NCBI GenBank assembly: GCA_016781705.1
Contig: JADDPV010000094.1
Span: 1 to 5,981 of the forward strand
Source of the DNA: Rubrobacter sp.
GTDB taxonomy: Bacteria > Actinomycetota > Rubrobacteria > Rubrobacterales > Rubrobacteraceae
Length of the DNA stretch: 5,981 nt
Direction: 5' to 3'
Both the position numbers and the translations under genes were made by a program. Of the stretch, positions 1-5,293 are shown one piece after another. Each line of letters opens with the position of its first letter. The first letter of the stretch is position 1. The notes under the pieces were generated by a model that worked only from the letters and a program-made list of their open reading frames with translations, had not been told where the DNA came from and did not search any database.

Positions 1-776
1 CCATTGAGCAGGTAGCTGAAGCGATGGGGGACGCGCCGCGCTGGTTCCAGCTCTATCCGGGGAAGAGCAACGAGATAATGTCGAGCATGCTGCATCGAGC
101 CGAGGAGTCGGGGTACGAGGCGATAGTCGTCACCCTGGACACCACGATGCTCGGGTTCAGGGAGCGCGATCTCAAGAACGCCTACCTGCCGTTTCTGCAG
201 GGCAAGGGCATCGCCAACTACCTCTCCGACCCCGCGTTCCGCGAGGGCTTCGCGCGGGACCTCGAGAAGGATCCCCAAGCGGCCGTGAAGATCTTCCTCG
301 ACGTCTACGTGAACCCGTCGCTCTCTTGGGACGACATCGCGTTCATCCGCGAGCGGACGAACCTGCCCATCCTGCTCAAGGGCATGACCCACCCCGAGGA
401 CGTCAGGGCGGCGATGGACCACGACATCCAAGGCGTGATCGTCTCTAACCACGGCGGGCGTCAGGTGGACGGCGCGGTCGCGGCCCTCGACGTCTTGCCC
501 GAGATCTGCGAGGTCGTGGATGGTAAGGTGCCCGTGCTCCTGGACAGCGGGATCCGGCGCGGAGCGGACGTTCTGAAGGCGTTGGCCCTGGGAGCGTCGG
601 CGGTGCTCGTCGGTCGTCCGTACGCCTACGGGCTCGCGGTCGGCGGCGAGGCCGGGGTGGAGCAAGTAATACGGAACCTTACAGCCGACGTGGACCTCGA
701 GCTCGCACTTTCCGGCTACCGCTCGGCGAAGGAGGTTGACCGCTCGCTGCTAGCCCAAGCTTGCTCGATGGCTTAG
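1..776 (+). CDS. Lactate 2-monooxygenase-like FMN-dependent 2-hydroxy-acid oxidase (5' partial)
   Basis: Member of the FMN-dependent alpha-hydroxy-acid oxidase family. The closest match by eye is lactate 2-monooxygenase, which converts L-lactate and O2 to acetate, CO2 and water in the cytoplasm. The frame is open from base 3, so the true start lies left of the window; the ATG at 24 is internal (it falls in the middle of a conserved strand-helix stretch). Numbering from that Met: FQLYPGK at 8-14, VTLDT at 36-40, the monooxygenase-typical RERDLKNAYLPF at 46-57, FMN-contacting Lys119 in LLKGM, the catalytic His143 and substrate-binding Arg146 in SNHGGRQVDG, DSGIRRGADVLKALALGA at 174-191 and the phosphate-binding VGRPYAYGLA at 196-205. 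About 257 residues are visible of a family usually near 380-400, so roughly the last two thirds. It ends in TAG. No downstream partner gene is intact. The family is secure; the exact substrate (lactate versus another 2-hydroxy acid) is less so. Confidence 0.93.
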   Translation, partial: IEQVAEAMGDAPRWFQLYPGKSNEIMSSMLHRAEESGYEAIVVTLDTTMLGFRERDLKNAYLPFLQGKGIANYLSDPAFREGFARDLEKDPQAAVKIFLDVYVNPSLSWDDIAFIRERTNLPILLKGMTHPEDVRAAMDHDIQGVIVSNHGGRQVDGAVAALDVLPEICEVVDGKVPVLLDSGIRRGADVLKALALGASAVLVGRPYAYGLAVGGEAGVEQVIRNLTADVDLELALSGYRSAKEVDRSLLAQACSMA

Positions 777-809
777 GAGCCCTCTCCGGTAACCCTTATG
801 CCCTACGCA

Positions 810-1130
810 TCACGAGAAGGGGAACAGCCGTTCGCGGGTGCCCGCCTGCCGCACCTCCTCGGACACCTCGGGGTCGCGGCGGCCGAGGACCGAGTACTAG
901 AGACGCCCGGAGCGGGACACGCTCTCGGCGCGCCCGACCCCGATGAACCCGGCGCCCTCGCGGAAGTCGGTAGCCCGTCGGCGGTGGTACGCGGCCAGGC
1001 GCGCCCACGCCCCCAGGGCCTCGTCCACCGTGGGGAGGTCCCCCAACTCCAACAGCACCTTTCGGCGCACCGGGCCTCCCTCGCGCCGCTCCTCAACCAG
1101 CCTGTACCAGCAACCGGCGGCGAGGATCAC
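810..1130 (-). pseudogene. Decayed small protein with transposase-N-terminus-like start, internal amber
   Basis: On the minus strand a frame reads from about a GTG at 1128-1130 through WYRLVEERREGG, VRRKVLLELGDLPTVDEA and AWARLAAYHRRRA to a TAG at 897-899. The same frame stays open past that TAG for another 28 codons (YSVLGRRDPEVSEEVRQAG...) to a TGA at 810-812. The charge pattern on both sides of the TAG looks protein-like, so I read it as one gene with an amber mutation rather than a natural end. The pattern 'YRLVE..R..G.VR.KVL..LG.LPTV..A' recalls the N-terminal part of IS1634/IS4-type transposases and related short hypothetical proteins; that link is from memory and weak. There is no ribosome binding site before the GTG and the sequence upstream changes character at about 1130, so the true start is probably lost. 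Function unknown. Confidence 0.45.
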
Positions 1131-1230
1131 CCTGAACGGGCGAGGCTGGGAGCTCAAGGAGATCCGGCTCGAAGATCTGCTCCACGTGGTCGACGAAACC
1201 GAGGAGTTCATCAAGACGAGCAAGGCCTGA
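1129..1230 (+). pseudogene. Plus-strand C-terminal gene fragment of unknown origin
   Basis: The last 33 codons of a plus-strand frame ending in TGA at 1228-1230 look like real protein: WELKEIRLEDLLHVV then DETEEFIKTSKA, an amphipathic acidic/leucine pattern. The complementary strand here is an unnatural serine-rich run. Further left in the same plus frame the translation turns into an arginine/serine/proline-rich shadow of the minus-strand fragment. This suggests the tail of a gene whose 5' part has been replaced. I do not recognise the family. It has no start codon or ribosome binding site of its own. Confidence 0.3.
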
Positions 1231-1385
1231 GGCACCGCTAAAGCTCCGCGGCCAGGCGCGCTTTTGCTACCCCGTAGGCTGGCCACACACGGTTGGGCTG
1301 CTTCACCTCAAGAGGACTTTTGGTGCAAAAGCGTGAATTTCAACGCAGAAGCTGGGGTCATCGCATGATCCCGGCAATTTTGTCC

Positions 1386-1414
1386 GGTAAGGGCGATTCG
1401 GTAAGGGCGATTCG
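1386..1414. repeat. Tandem duplication, 14-base unit, two copies
   Basis: The unit GGTAAGGGCGATTC occurs twice head to tail at 1386-1399 and 1400-1413, and the next base also matches. A 14-base unit would shift any reading frame, which suggests replication slippage in non-coding or decayed DNA. Confidence 0.9.
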
Positions 1415-1489
1415 AGTTCATCCCGTCTGGGACTCCCCGACTTTCCGTGACGAGTTTTCGCTCTCCATTTGCCCCGTTTCGAGCTAGTT

Positions 1490-1505
1490 TTCGGGCTTTC
1501 GGGCT
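1490..1505. repeat. Tandem duplication, 8-base unit, two copies
   Basis: TTCGGGCT is repeated directly at 1490-1497 and 1498-1505, about 20 bases from the left end of the IS. Probably slippage. Confidence 0.75.
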
Positions 1506-1522
1506 CGAACTCGTAACGGAAT

Positions 1523-1526
1523 GAAG
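1523..1526. repeat. Putative target site duplication, left copy (GAAG)
   Basis: GAAG directly abuts the outer base of the left inverted repeat and matches 3197-3200. Four bases could match by chance, so support comes mainly from the exact placement and from the reading-frame continuity it gives. Confidence 0.6.
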
Positions 1527-1547
1527 CAGCCTGTTGAGAAAAGCTCT
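1527..1547 (+). repeat. IS left terminal inverted repeat
   Basis: Begins CAGCCTGTTGA and pairs with the right end at 3176-3196 (17/21). The transposase reading frame runs straight through this repeat. Confidence 0.85.
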
Positions 1548-3175
1548 GGACGAGGCGCGTACTTGCAGCGGCGGTGCCCGAGGCCGCGACGACCGGGTTG
1601 GATCGGGGGCAGCCCCGGAGGCCGCAGCGCTGCCGCTTGCGCCATGCGCCTGGGCCTGCGGCTCCCGAAGGCGAGCAGCCGCTTTATGTTCTGCCCGGCG
1701 GCGATCAAGAGGGCTTCTATGTTCACCTTCCAGAGCCTCCGCAACCTGAACCTATCCATGCCGTGCCACTCCTTGGCCTCGGCGAAGAGGGGCTCCACCC
1801 ATACCTTCCGCTTGCGGAGGGCCTTCTTGTAGGGTTCGGTATCGTGGTAGGCACGTACCCGCTCGAAGTATGCCTCGTCGAGACTGCGTCGCAGCGTTCG
1901 TCCGTTGGGGCTCGTCGTGCACCGGCTCTTCACGGGGCAGGCGTTGCAGGCGGCGGCATCGGCCTGGTATCTGGCCGCCCGGTAGGTATGCAGGTGGTTG
2001 GCGAAGCGCAGAAGCTGGCCCTGGGGGCACACGTACGCGTCACGCTCGGGATCGTAGTCGAAGTCCAGCTTGCCGAAGAAGGGCCTCCGGCCGTCGTAGT
2101 CCGAGAGCGGCACGTAGGCACGGATGTTGGCCTGCTCGATCGCGGTGATGTTGCGCAGGGTGCCGTAGGTCGTGTCTCCGGTCACCTGCCTGGGGCGGAT
2201 CTTCCAGCGGAAGGTGCTCCGCCAGAGGAGGTCGAGCATCGGCTGGTTCTCCATGACCTCGGAGGGGGTGACGAGTGCCTGCAGGATGATGCGGGCCCTG
2301 CCGCCGTCGACGACGTAGTGGGGTGGTAGCCGAGGTGGGATCCCCCCTTGCTGCGGTTCATGAGGGAAGCGTCGGGGTCGGTTCGGCTCGCCTTCAGGTC
2401 GCTGATGCGCCGGTAGTCGCGGTCCTTCACCTCCCGGTTCTGACGGCCCTCTTCGTCTATCCAGTTGTGGCGCTCGGCGTTCGCGGCGGCGAGTTCGTCC
2501 GGCGTGGAGGCGGCCACGGACACCGGCAGGGACCGGACCGACACGTCCCCCGGCTCCGCCGCCGCGGTCTCCGCCTTGAAGAGCTCCGTCAGGTGCGCCT
2601 CGACGAAGAACCTGGGCGCGATCGATTCGAGCGAGGCGTTGGCCTCCACCTTGGTGGCGTCGAAGTACAGCTCTTTGCCCCATACGAGCCCCGCCTCGAA
2701 GCACTCCTCCACGATCCGCTCGAAGAAGCTCCTGAAGACTTCGAGGCCGTAGCGCTCCCTGATCCTGGTCAGCGAGGAGTGGTCGGGCAAGGATTCGTGC
2801 AGGTCGTAGCCGACGAACCAGCGCAACGACAGGCGATCTGCCACGACCCCCATGAGCTGCCGCTCGCTCCTCAAGTTCTCGAAGAGGAGCACGAGCTGCA
2901 GCTTGAAAAACACTACGGGATCTACGCTCGGGCGACCCACGCCAGCGTAACGATCCTTCACCATCTCCCTGACGAACGAGAGGTCGAGGCGCTACTCGAG
3001 GCGGCGGTAGAAATTGTCCTTGGGCACGAGCTCTTCAAGGGAAACGTCGTCGGGGAGTGGCCGGAATTCGCGCTCTTTGGAGCCCATCATGTCGGTTGCC
3101 GCCTCCTCCAGAAAAGCATCGGGAGAGCAATGCTACCTGTGTTCCGGGGGCCACTCCAGCAATCCGCCGGGCAGA

Positions 3176-3196
3176 AGAGGCTTCTTCAACAGGCTG
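3176..3196 (-). repeat. IS right terminal inverted repeat
   Basis: Reverse complement begins CAGCCTGTTGA, matching the left end. It also supplies the TGA (3186-3188, minus strand) that now ends the interrupted host ORF. Confidence 0.85.
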
Positions 3197-3200
3197 GAAG
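3197..3200. repeat. Putative target site duplication, right copy (GAAG)
   Basis: Second copy of GAAG, directly outside the right inverted repeat. Confidence 0.6.
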
Positions 3201-3203
3201 ATT

Positions 3204-3213
3204 CTCGTACGAG
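3204..3213. repeat. Perfect 10-bp palindrome next to the IS insertion site
   Basis: CTCGTACGAG is its own reverse complement and lies seven bases outside the right end of the IS. It may be part of the target context or a chance palindrome. Confidence 0.6.
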
Positions 3214-3221
3214 TCGGATGG

Positions 3222-3270
3222 CCGATCCAAACGGTCGTCGGACGGGTGGGCCTCCGACCCTTCGGATCGG
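3222..3270. repeat. 49-bp imperfect inverted repeat (long hairpin)
   Basis: Bases 3222-3231 pair with 3261-3270 at 9 of 10 positions (CCGATCC with GGATCGG plus AA/TT). After one mismatch 3233-3237 (GGTCG) pairs with 3255-3259 (CGACC), and after two mismatches GG pairs with CC around a loop at 3242-3250. No T-run follows on either strand, so it does not look like a standard factor-independent terminator. It sits inside the frame of the interrupted ORF. Confidence 0.7.
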
Positions 3271-3496
3271 TTCAAAAACCGCTTACCTAAGGCGAATTTC
3301 GGCCCTTGCCGTACAAAATTCCCCATTTCATGCGTTCCTCCCAAGACCGTGATCGCCTCTTCCAGGGACGCGAGGGTGGGAGTATGCTGCATTCGGGCCA
3401 TCCGAGGTTCCTTTCGTCGGGGAGTCGGATGGCCTTCGTTGTACCGTCAATCCATGCAACACTCATCTAGGGCCCGGCCGACCGGCCCCCAATTCG

Positions 3497-3516
3497 ATGC
3501 TAGCCTCTGTTAGCAT
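3497..3516. promoter_or_regulatory. Dyad ATGCTA-N8-TAGCAT upstream of the methyltransferase pair
   Basis: A 6-bp perfect inverted repeat with an 8-bp spacer lies 54 bases before the ATG at 3570, in the divergent intergenic region. Position and form would suit an operator, but no well-spaced -35/-10 pair is evident, and a 6-bp arm can occur by chance. Confidence 0.25.
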
Positions 3517-3569
3517 GCTCCCATGCACGCTGTTCCCGACGGCGATCACCCACGGGAGGACCGACCGCG

Positions 3570-4190
3570 ATGAGTTACGAGCAGCGCCAGAGGATGTACG
3601 CCGGAGACGAGTACTACTGGGGACGGGAGCCCAACGGGTTCGCGCGGCGAGCACTGGAGTTCTTGCCGCAGAGCCCGAAAAACGCCAAGTTGCGGGCGGT
3701 GGACGTAGGGGCGGGCGAGGGCCGCGACGCGGTGTTCTTCGCCAAGAACGGGCTGGAAACCCTCGCGGTGGACGTTTCGCCCAACGGCCTCGAGAAGGCG
3801 CTCCATCTGGCCGGAGAAGAGGGAGTGAACCTGGGGGTAGAACAGGGCGACGTCAACTCCCTGGAACTCGAAGGGCCGTTCGACCTCGTCTACTCCATCG
3901 GCACGATCCAGTACCTGTCGCCGGAGAACCGCCCCGAGCGGTTCGGGCACCTCAAGGAGCAGACCGCTCCCGGTGGCCTGCACGCCCTCTTCGCCTTCGT
4001 CGACCACCCGGACCTTTCGCCCGCCCCCGACCTCATGGAGGACGAGCACCTCTACGCCCCCGGGGAACTCCCCGGGTACTACACCGGATGGGAGGTCCTG
4101 CACTCGCGCGCCTTCGTGTTCGACGACGACTCCGACGGCATCCCGCACCGGCACGCCGCCGAGGAGTACGTCTTCCGGAAGCCCCTGTAG
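3570..4190 (+). CDS. TehB-like class I SAM-dependent methyltransferase
   Basis: 206-residue Rossmann-fold methyltransferase, presumably cytoplasmic, transferring methyl from S-adenosylmethionine. Motif I is VDVGAGEGRD at 44-53; the ribose-binding acidic residue is Asp68 in LAVDVS; Asp94 in EQGDV fits the adenine-contact motif; motif IV is FDLVYSIGTIQYL at 104-116; a post-motif PGG is at 134-136. The C-terminal part, with PGEL at 164-167, YYTGWEVL at 170-177 and a final HRHAAEEYVFRK, has the spacing seen in TehB tellurite and related thiopurine-type methyltransferases. The start is supported by GGAGGA at 3555-3560, nine bases before the ATG. It is followed 29 bases later by another methyltransferase on the same strand, probably co-transcribed. 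Fold and activity class are secure. Tellurite, a thiol or another small nucleophile as substrate is inference from family resemblance. Confidence 0.9.
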   Translation: MSYEQRQRMYAGDEYYWGREPNGFARRALEFLPQSPKNAKLRAVDVGAGEGRDAVFFAKNGLETLAVDVSPNGLEKALHLAGEEGVNLGVEQGDVNSLELEGPFDLVYSIGTIQYLSPENRPERFGHLKEQTAPGGLHALFAFVDHPDLSPAPDLMEDEHLYAPGELPGYYTGWEVLHSRAFVFDDDSDGIPHRHAAEEYVFRKPL

Positions 4191-4199
4191 GCGTGGGAA

Positions 4200-4211
4200 C
4201 CCCTTCGGGGG
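4200..4211 (+). promoter_or_regulatory. CCCC-TTCG-GGGG hairpin between the two methyltransferase genes
   Basis: A four-pair GC stem closes a UUCG tetraloop with a C-G closing pair, a notably stable RNA fold. It ends nine bases before the ATG of the second methyltransferase, next to its GGGG Shine-Dalgarno-like stretch at 4213-4216. It could modulate ribosome access or coupling between the genes. The stem is short and the DNA is GC-rich, so function is unproven. Confidence 0.35.
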
Positions 4212-4219
4212 CGGGGAAC

Positions 4220-4987
4220 ATGAGCCCGAACCCGTTCGACGGGAAAGCGGAGTGGTTCGACCGCCACTACGAAGACGTGCGCGGCCGGGTACGCTTCCGT
4301 GTCCTGCGCGAGCAGCTCAAGGAAGCGCTACCGCCCCCGCCAGCGGCGATTCTGGACGCGGGGGGCGGGCCGGGCAGGTTCTCCGCGGCCCTCTCGACCG
4401 ATGGGTACGCCGTCACGTTGCTCGATCCGAGCGAGGAGATGCTCGCACGCGCCGAAAGGGCGTTGTCCGGGCACCGCGACGCCCGGGTGGTCAAGGGGAA
4501 GGCGAAGGAAGCGCCCAGCATCTTTGGCCCCGAGGCTTTCGACGCCGTTCTGCTGCACGCCGTCGTTTGTTACGCGGAGGACCTCGACGCCGTGCTGGGC
4601 GGCGTGGCCCAGGCGCTGAAGCGAGGCGGGGTGCTCTCCCTCGTCTTCAAGAACCGCCACGCCCTGCCGTTCCGCCACGTAATTCGGGGGAGCTTGGCGG
4701 AGGCCGCGCGCTCGCTCGAAGACCCGCGCGAGGCCGGCAACCTCGGGATCGCCAACCGCGCCCGCACCCGCGAGGAGCTGGAGCCGGCGCTCTCGCGGGC
4801 GGGTTTCGAGGTCCGCGGGGTGCGAGGGGTGAGGTTGTTCGCCGAGTTCCTCGCAGCGGAGCCGGAGGAGGAAGAGGAGGTGGAGCGGCTCGTGGACCTC
4901 GAGCTGCGCGCCGGGGCCATCGAGCCCTACCGCTCCGTCGCCCGACTTTGTCACCTGGTCTGCGAACGCGACCGGAAGATCGTTTAA
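4220..4987 (+). CDS. CmoM/SmtA-like class I SAM-dependent methyltransferase
   Basis: 255 residues, SAM-dependent Rossmann fold. N-terminus FDGKAEWFDRHYEDVRG; motif I ILDAGGGPGRF at 44-54; acidic residue Asp69 in LLDPSEEML; motif IV FDAVLLHAVVCYAED at 107-121; then GGVLSLVFKNRHAL at 136-149, VRLFAEFL at 204-211 and the C-terminal LVDLELRAGAIEPYRSVARL. This series parallels E. coli CmoM (formerly SmtA): DAGGGEG, LFHAVLEW, GGVLSLMFYNAH, GVRVFHDYL and LELETRYCRQEPYITLGRY. CmoM methylates the carboxymethoxyuridine at tRNA position 34. Whether this homologue does so is open, since CmoA/CmoB are not visible here and are not typical of actinobacteria. The ATG at 4220 follows a GGGG stretch at short spacing; an in-frame GTG at 4193 is an alternative start. 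An acidic run EPEEEEEVE at 214-222 is lineage decoration. It ends in TAA. Likely second gene of a two-gene operon. Confidence 0.88.
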   Translation: MSPNPFDGKAEWFDRHYEDVRGRVRFRVLREQLKEALPPPPAAILDAGGGPGRFSAALSTDGYAVTLLDPSEEMLARAERALSGHRDARVVKGKAKEAPSIFGPEAFDAVLLHAVVCYAEDLDAVLGGVAQALKRGGVLSLVFKNRHALPFRHVIRGSLAEAARSLEDPREAGNLGIANRARTREELEPALSRAGFEVRGVRGVRLFAEFLAAEPEEEEEVERLVDLELRAGAIEPYRSVARLCHLVCERDRKIV

Positions 4988-5063
4988 GTAGCCTTTTTCG
5001 CCCTTTGGGTTCCGACAACGCCGGTCTTGCTATGGGTCGCAGATATTGTGGCGAGGTTTCTAG

Positions 5064-5228
5064 TGTGGACAGCTCAAGGATTTTTTCGGCCTGGAGCGCC
5101 ACCGGGCCAAGACGTTGGGCGGGCTGCTGACGCGCTTGGCCGCCAAGGTAGTGGCCTACACCTGCGGGCAGCGGATCAACCACTCCCTGGGTCGACCGCT
5201 GCGCCACCTGGCGGACCTGTTGATCTAG
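5064..5228 (+). pseudogene. C-terminal remnant of a second DDE transposase
   Basis: One frame reads GQLKDFFGLERHRAKTLGG, LLTRLAAKVVAYTCGQ, RINHSLGRPLRHLADLLI and stops at TAG 5226-5228. This is the basic, helical C-terminal tail seen in DDE transposases resembling the IS982/IS4 groups ('QLK..F.LER.RAK...GL..RLAAK..AY'). The frame is closed by a TAG at 5061-5063, there is no start codon or ribosome binding site, and none of the catalytic part remains. It is a 5'-truncated relic of an element different from the IS at 1527-3196. The family name is tentative; its being transposase-derived is fairly secure. Confidence 0.65.
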
Positions 5229-5293
5229 CTCATTGCACATCAGACGTCTTAGATTTTCGCGAATCCGGTTGACCCGCCGATCCTCGTCCCCGC

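Larger units (their letters stand above)
1308..1522 (-). pseudogene. Candidate 3' part of the ORF interrupted by the IS
   Basis: Deleting 1523-3196 (the IS plus one GAAG copy) fuses the minus-strand ORF beginning at 3401 to this stretch in the same frame. The frame then stays open for about 71 further codons to a TGA at 1308-1310, giving a 139-residue product. The 420-base total is an exact multiple of three. The translated tail is rich in Asn, Arg, Ser and Lys and does not resemble any family I know. A run of 71 open codons is only moderately unlikely by chance, and a 14-base tandem duplication inside it argues against strong coding constraint. I therefore treat it as a candidate, not an established exon. 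Confidence 0.3.
1231..1526. other. Lower-GC spacer left of the IS; no gene on its own
   Basis: Base composition drops here relative to both sides. No plus-strand frame has a convincing start or protein-like content. It contains two short tandem duplications (1386-1414 and 1490-1505). On the minus strand, bases 1308-1522 form the continuation of the ORF that starts at 3401 if the IS is removed; that piece is described separately. No clear promoter or factor-independent terminator was seen. Confidence 0.5.
1484..3090 (-). pseudogene. IS1182-type transposase, inactivated by an amber codon and a frameshift
   Basis: DDE transposase that would cut and join the element's ends. The likely original start is the ATG at 3088-3090, with a purine-rich GGAGGAGG (3102-3109, minus strand) 11 bases upstream; the N-terminus then reads FRPLPDDVSLEELVPKDNFY, typical for this family. 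Codon 33 is TAG (2992-2994), between YRRLE and RLDLSFV, where relatives carry a sense codon. From there: GRPSVDPVVFFKLQLVLLFE, then LPDHSSLTRIRERYGLEVF, then FDATKVEANAS with the presumed first catalytic Asp at residue 144. At the GGGG run 2320-2323 the frame slips by one base: GSHLGYHP must join HYVVDGGRARII. The second part has VTGDTTYGT (second Asp), a CNACPVKSRC cysteine cluster and EPLFAEAKEWHGMDRFRLR with the third acidic residue. About 535 residues when repaired. The last 14 codons and the stop lie outside the IS. Confidence 0.9.
1527..3196 (-). mobile_element. IS1182-type insertion sequence, 1670 bp, complete ends but dead transposase
   Basis: The element is bounded by terminal inverted repeats: 1527-1547 and the reverse complement of 3176-3196 agree at 17 of 21 positions, including the outer 11 bases CAGCCTGTTGA without a mismatch. 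Immediately outside both ends is GAAG (1523-1526 and 3197-3200), consistent with a 4-bp target duplication. The interior is filled by one minus-strand transposase of the IS1182 type (DUF772-like N-terminal region plus a DDE domain with a cysteine cluster). Length and single-gene layout fit that family. About 106 bp separate the right end from the transposase start at 3090. Both ends are intact, so it could in principle be mobilised in trans, but its own transposase is inactivated by an amber codon and a frameshift. Confidence 0.85.
3186..3401 (-). pseudogene. Unknown ORF, 5' part, interrupted by the IS
   Basis: Starts at ATG 3399-3401 with GAAAGGAA 7 to 8 bases upstream, a good ribosome binding site. 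The N-terminus reads MARMQHTPTLASLEEAITVL, which could begin with a helix. The frame ends at a TGA supplied by the IS right inverted repeat, so the last three codons are IS-derived. Removing the IS and one GAAG copy restores a 139-codon frame ending at 1308. I recognise no family, signal peptide or membrane segment. Reasons for caution: the second half overlaps a strong inverted repeat (3222-3270), and composition there is not clearly coding. It is divergent from the methyltransferase pair, with 168 bases between the starts. Confidence 0.4.

Noticed and set aside
1386..1414. CRISPR-like repeat
   Set aside because: Only two directly adjoining copies with no spacer; a simple tandem duplication.
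1293..1487. A 64-residue plus-strand ORF left of the IS
   Set aside because: No ribosome binding site, no family resemblance, and it contains the 14-base tandem duplication that would shift its frame.
2310..2335. Programmed -1 frameshift producing the transposase
   Set aside because: The CCCC run would allow a single-tRNA slip, but there is no standard slippery heptamer, and the family as I know it normally uses one continuous ORF. A separate amber at codon 33 also points to decay, so a one-base deletion or read error is simpler.
3438..3470. Sigma-70-type promoter before the methyltransferase pair (TTGTAC ... CATCTA)
   Set aside because: The boxes are poor matches and the spacing is 19 bases; not enough to call.
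1574..3513. Long plus-strand frames opposite the transposase (251 and 396 residues)
   Set aside because: They are antisense shadows in GC-rich DNA; the minus strand carries recognisable transposase motifs throughout.
3497..4987. A single 496-residue plus-strand protein
   Set aside because: Its first 240 or so residues are an Arg/Pro/Gly-rich shadow of the TehB-like gene in another frame; only the part from 4220 is real protein.
4988..5040. Factor-independent terminator after the second methyltransferase (T-run near 4995)
   Set aside because: No GC-rich hairpin could be found directly before the T-run.
897..5063. Recoding of TAG as a sense codon (in-frame TAGs at 897, 2992 and before 5064)
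   Set aside because: Intact genes here use TAG as a terminal stop (776 and 4190), so TAG is an ordinary stop and the internal ones mark pseudogenes.
3973..5130. A 385-residue plus-strand frame across both methyltransferases
   Set aside because: The translation is almost entirely Arg, Pro, Gly and Ala, as expected from an out-of-frame GC-rich shadow, and it overlaps two well-supported genes.
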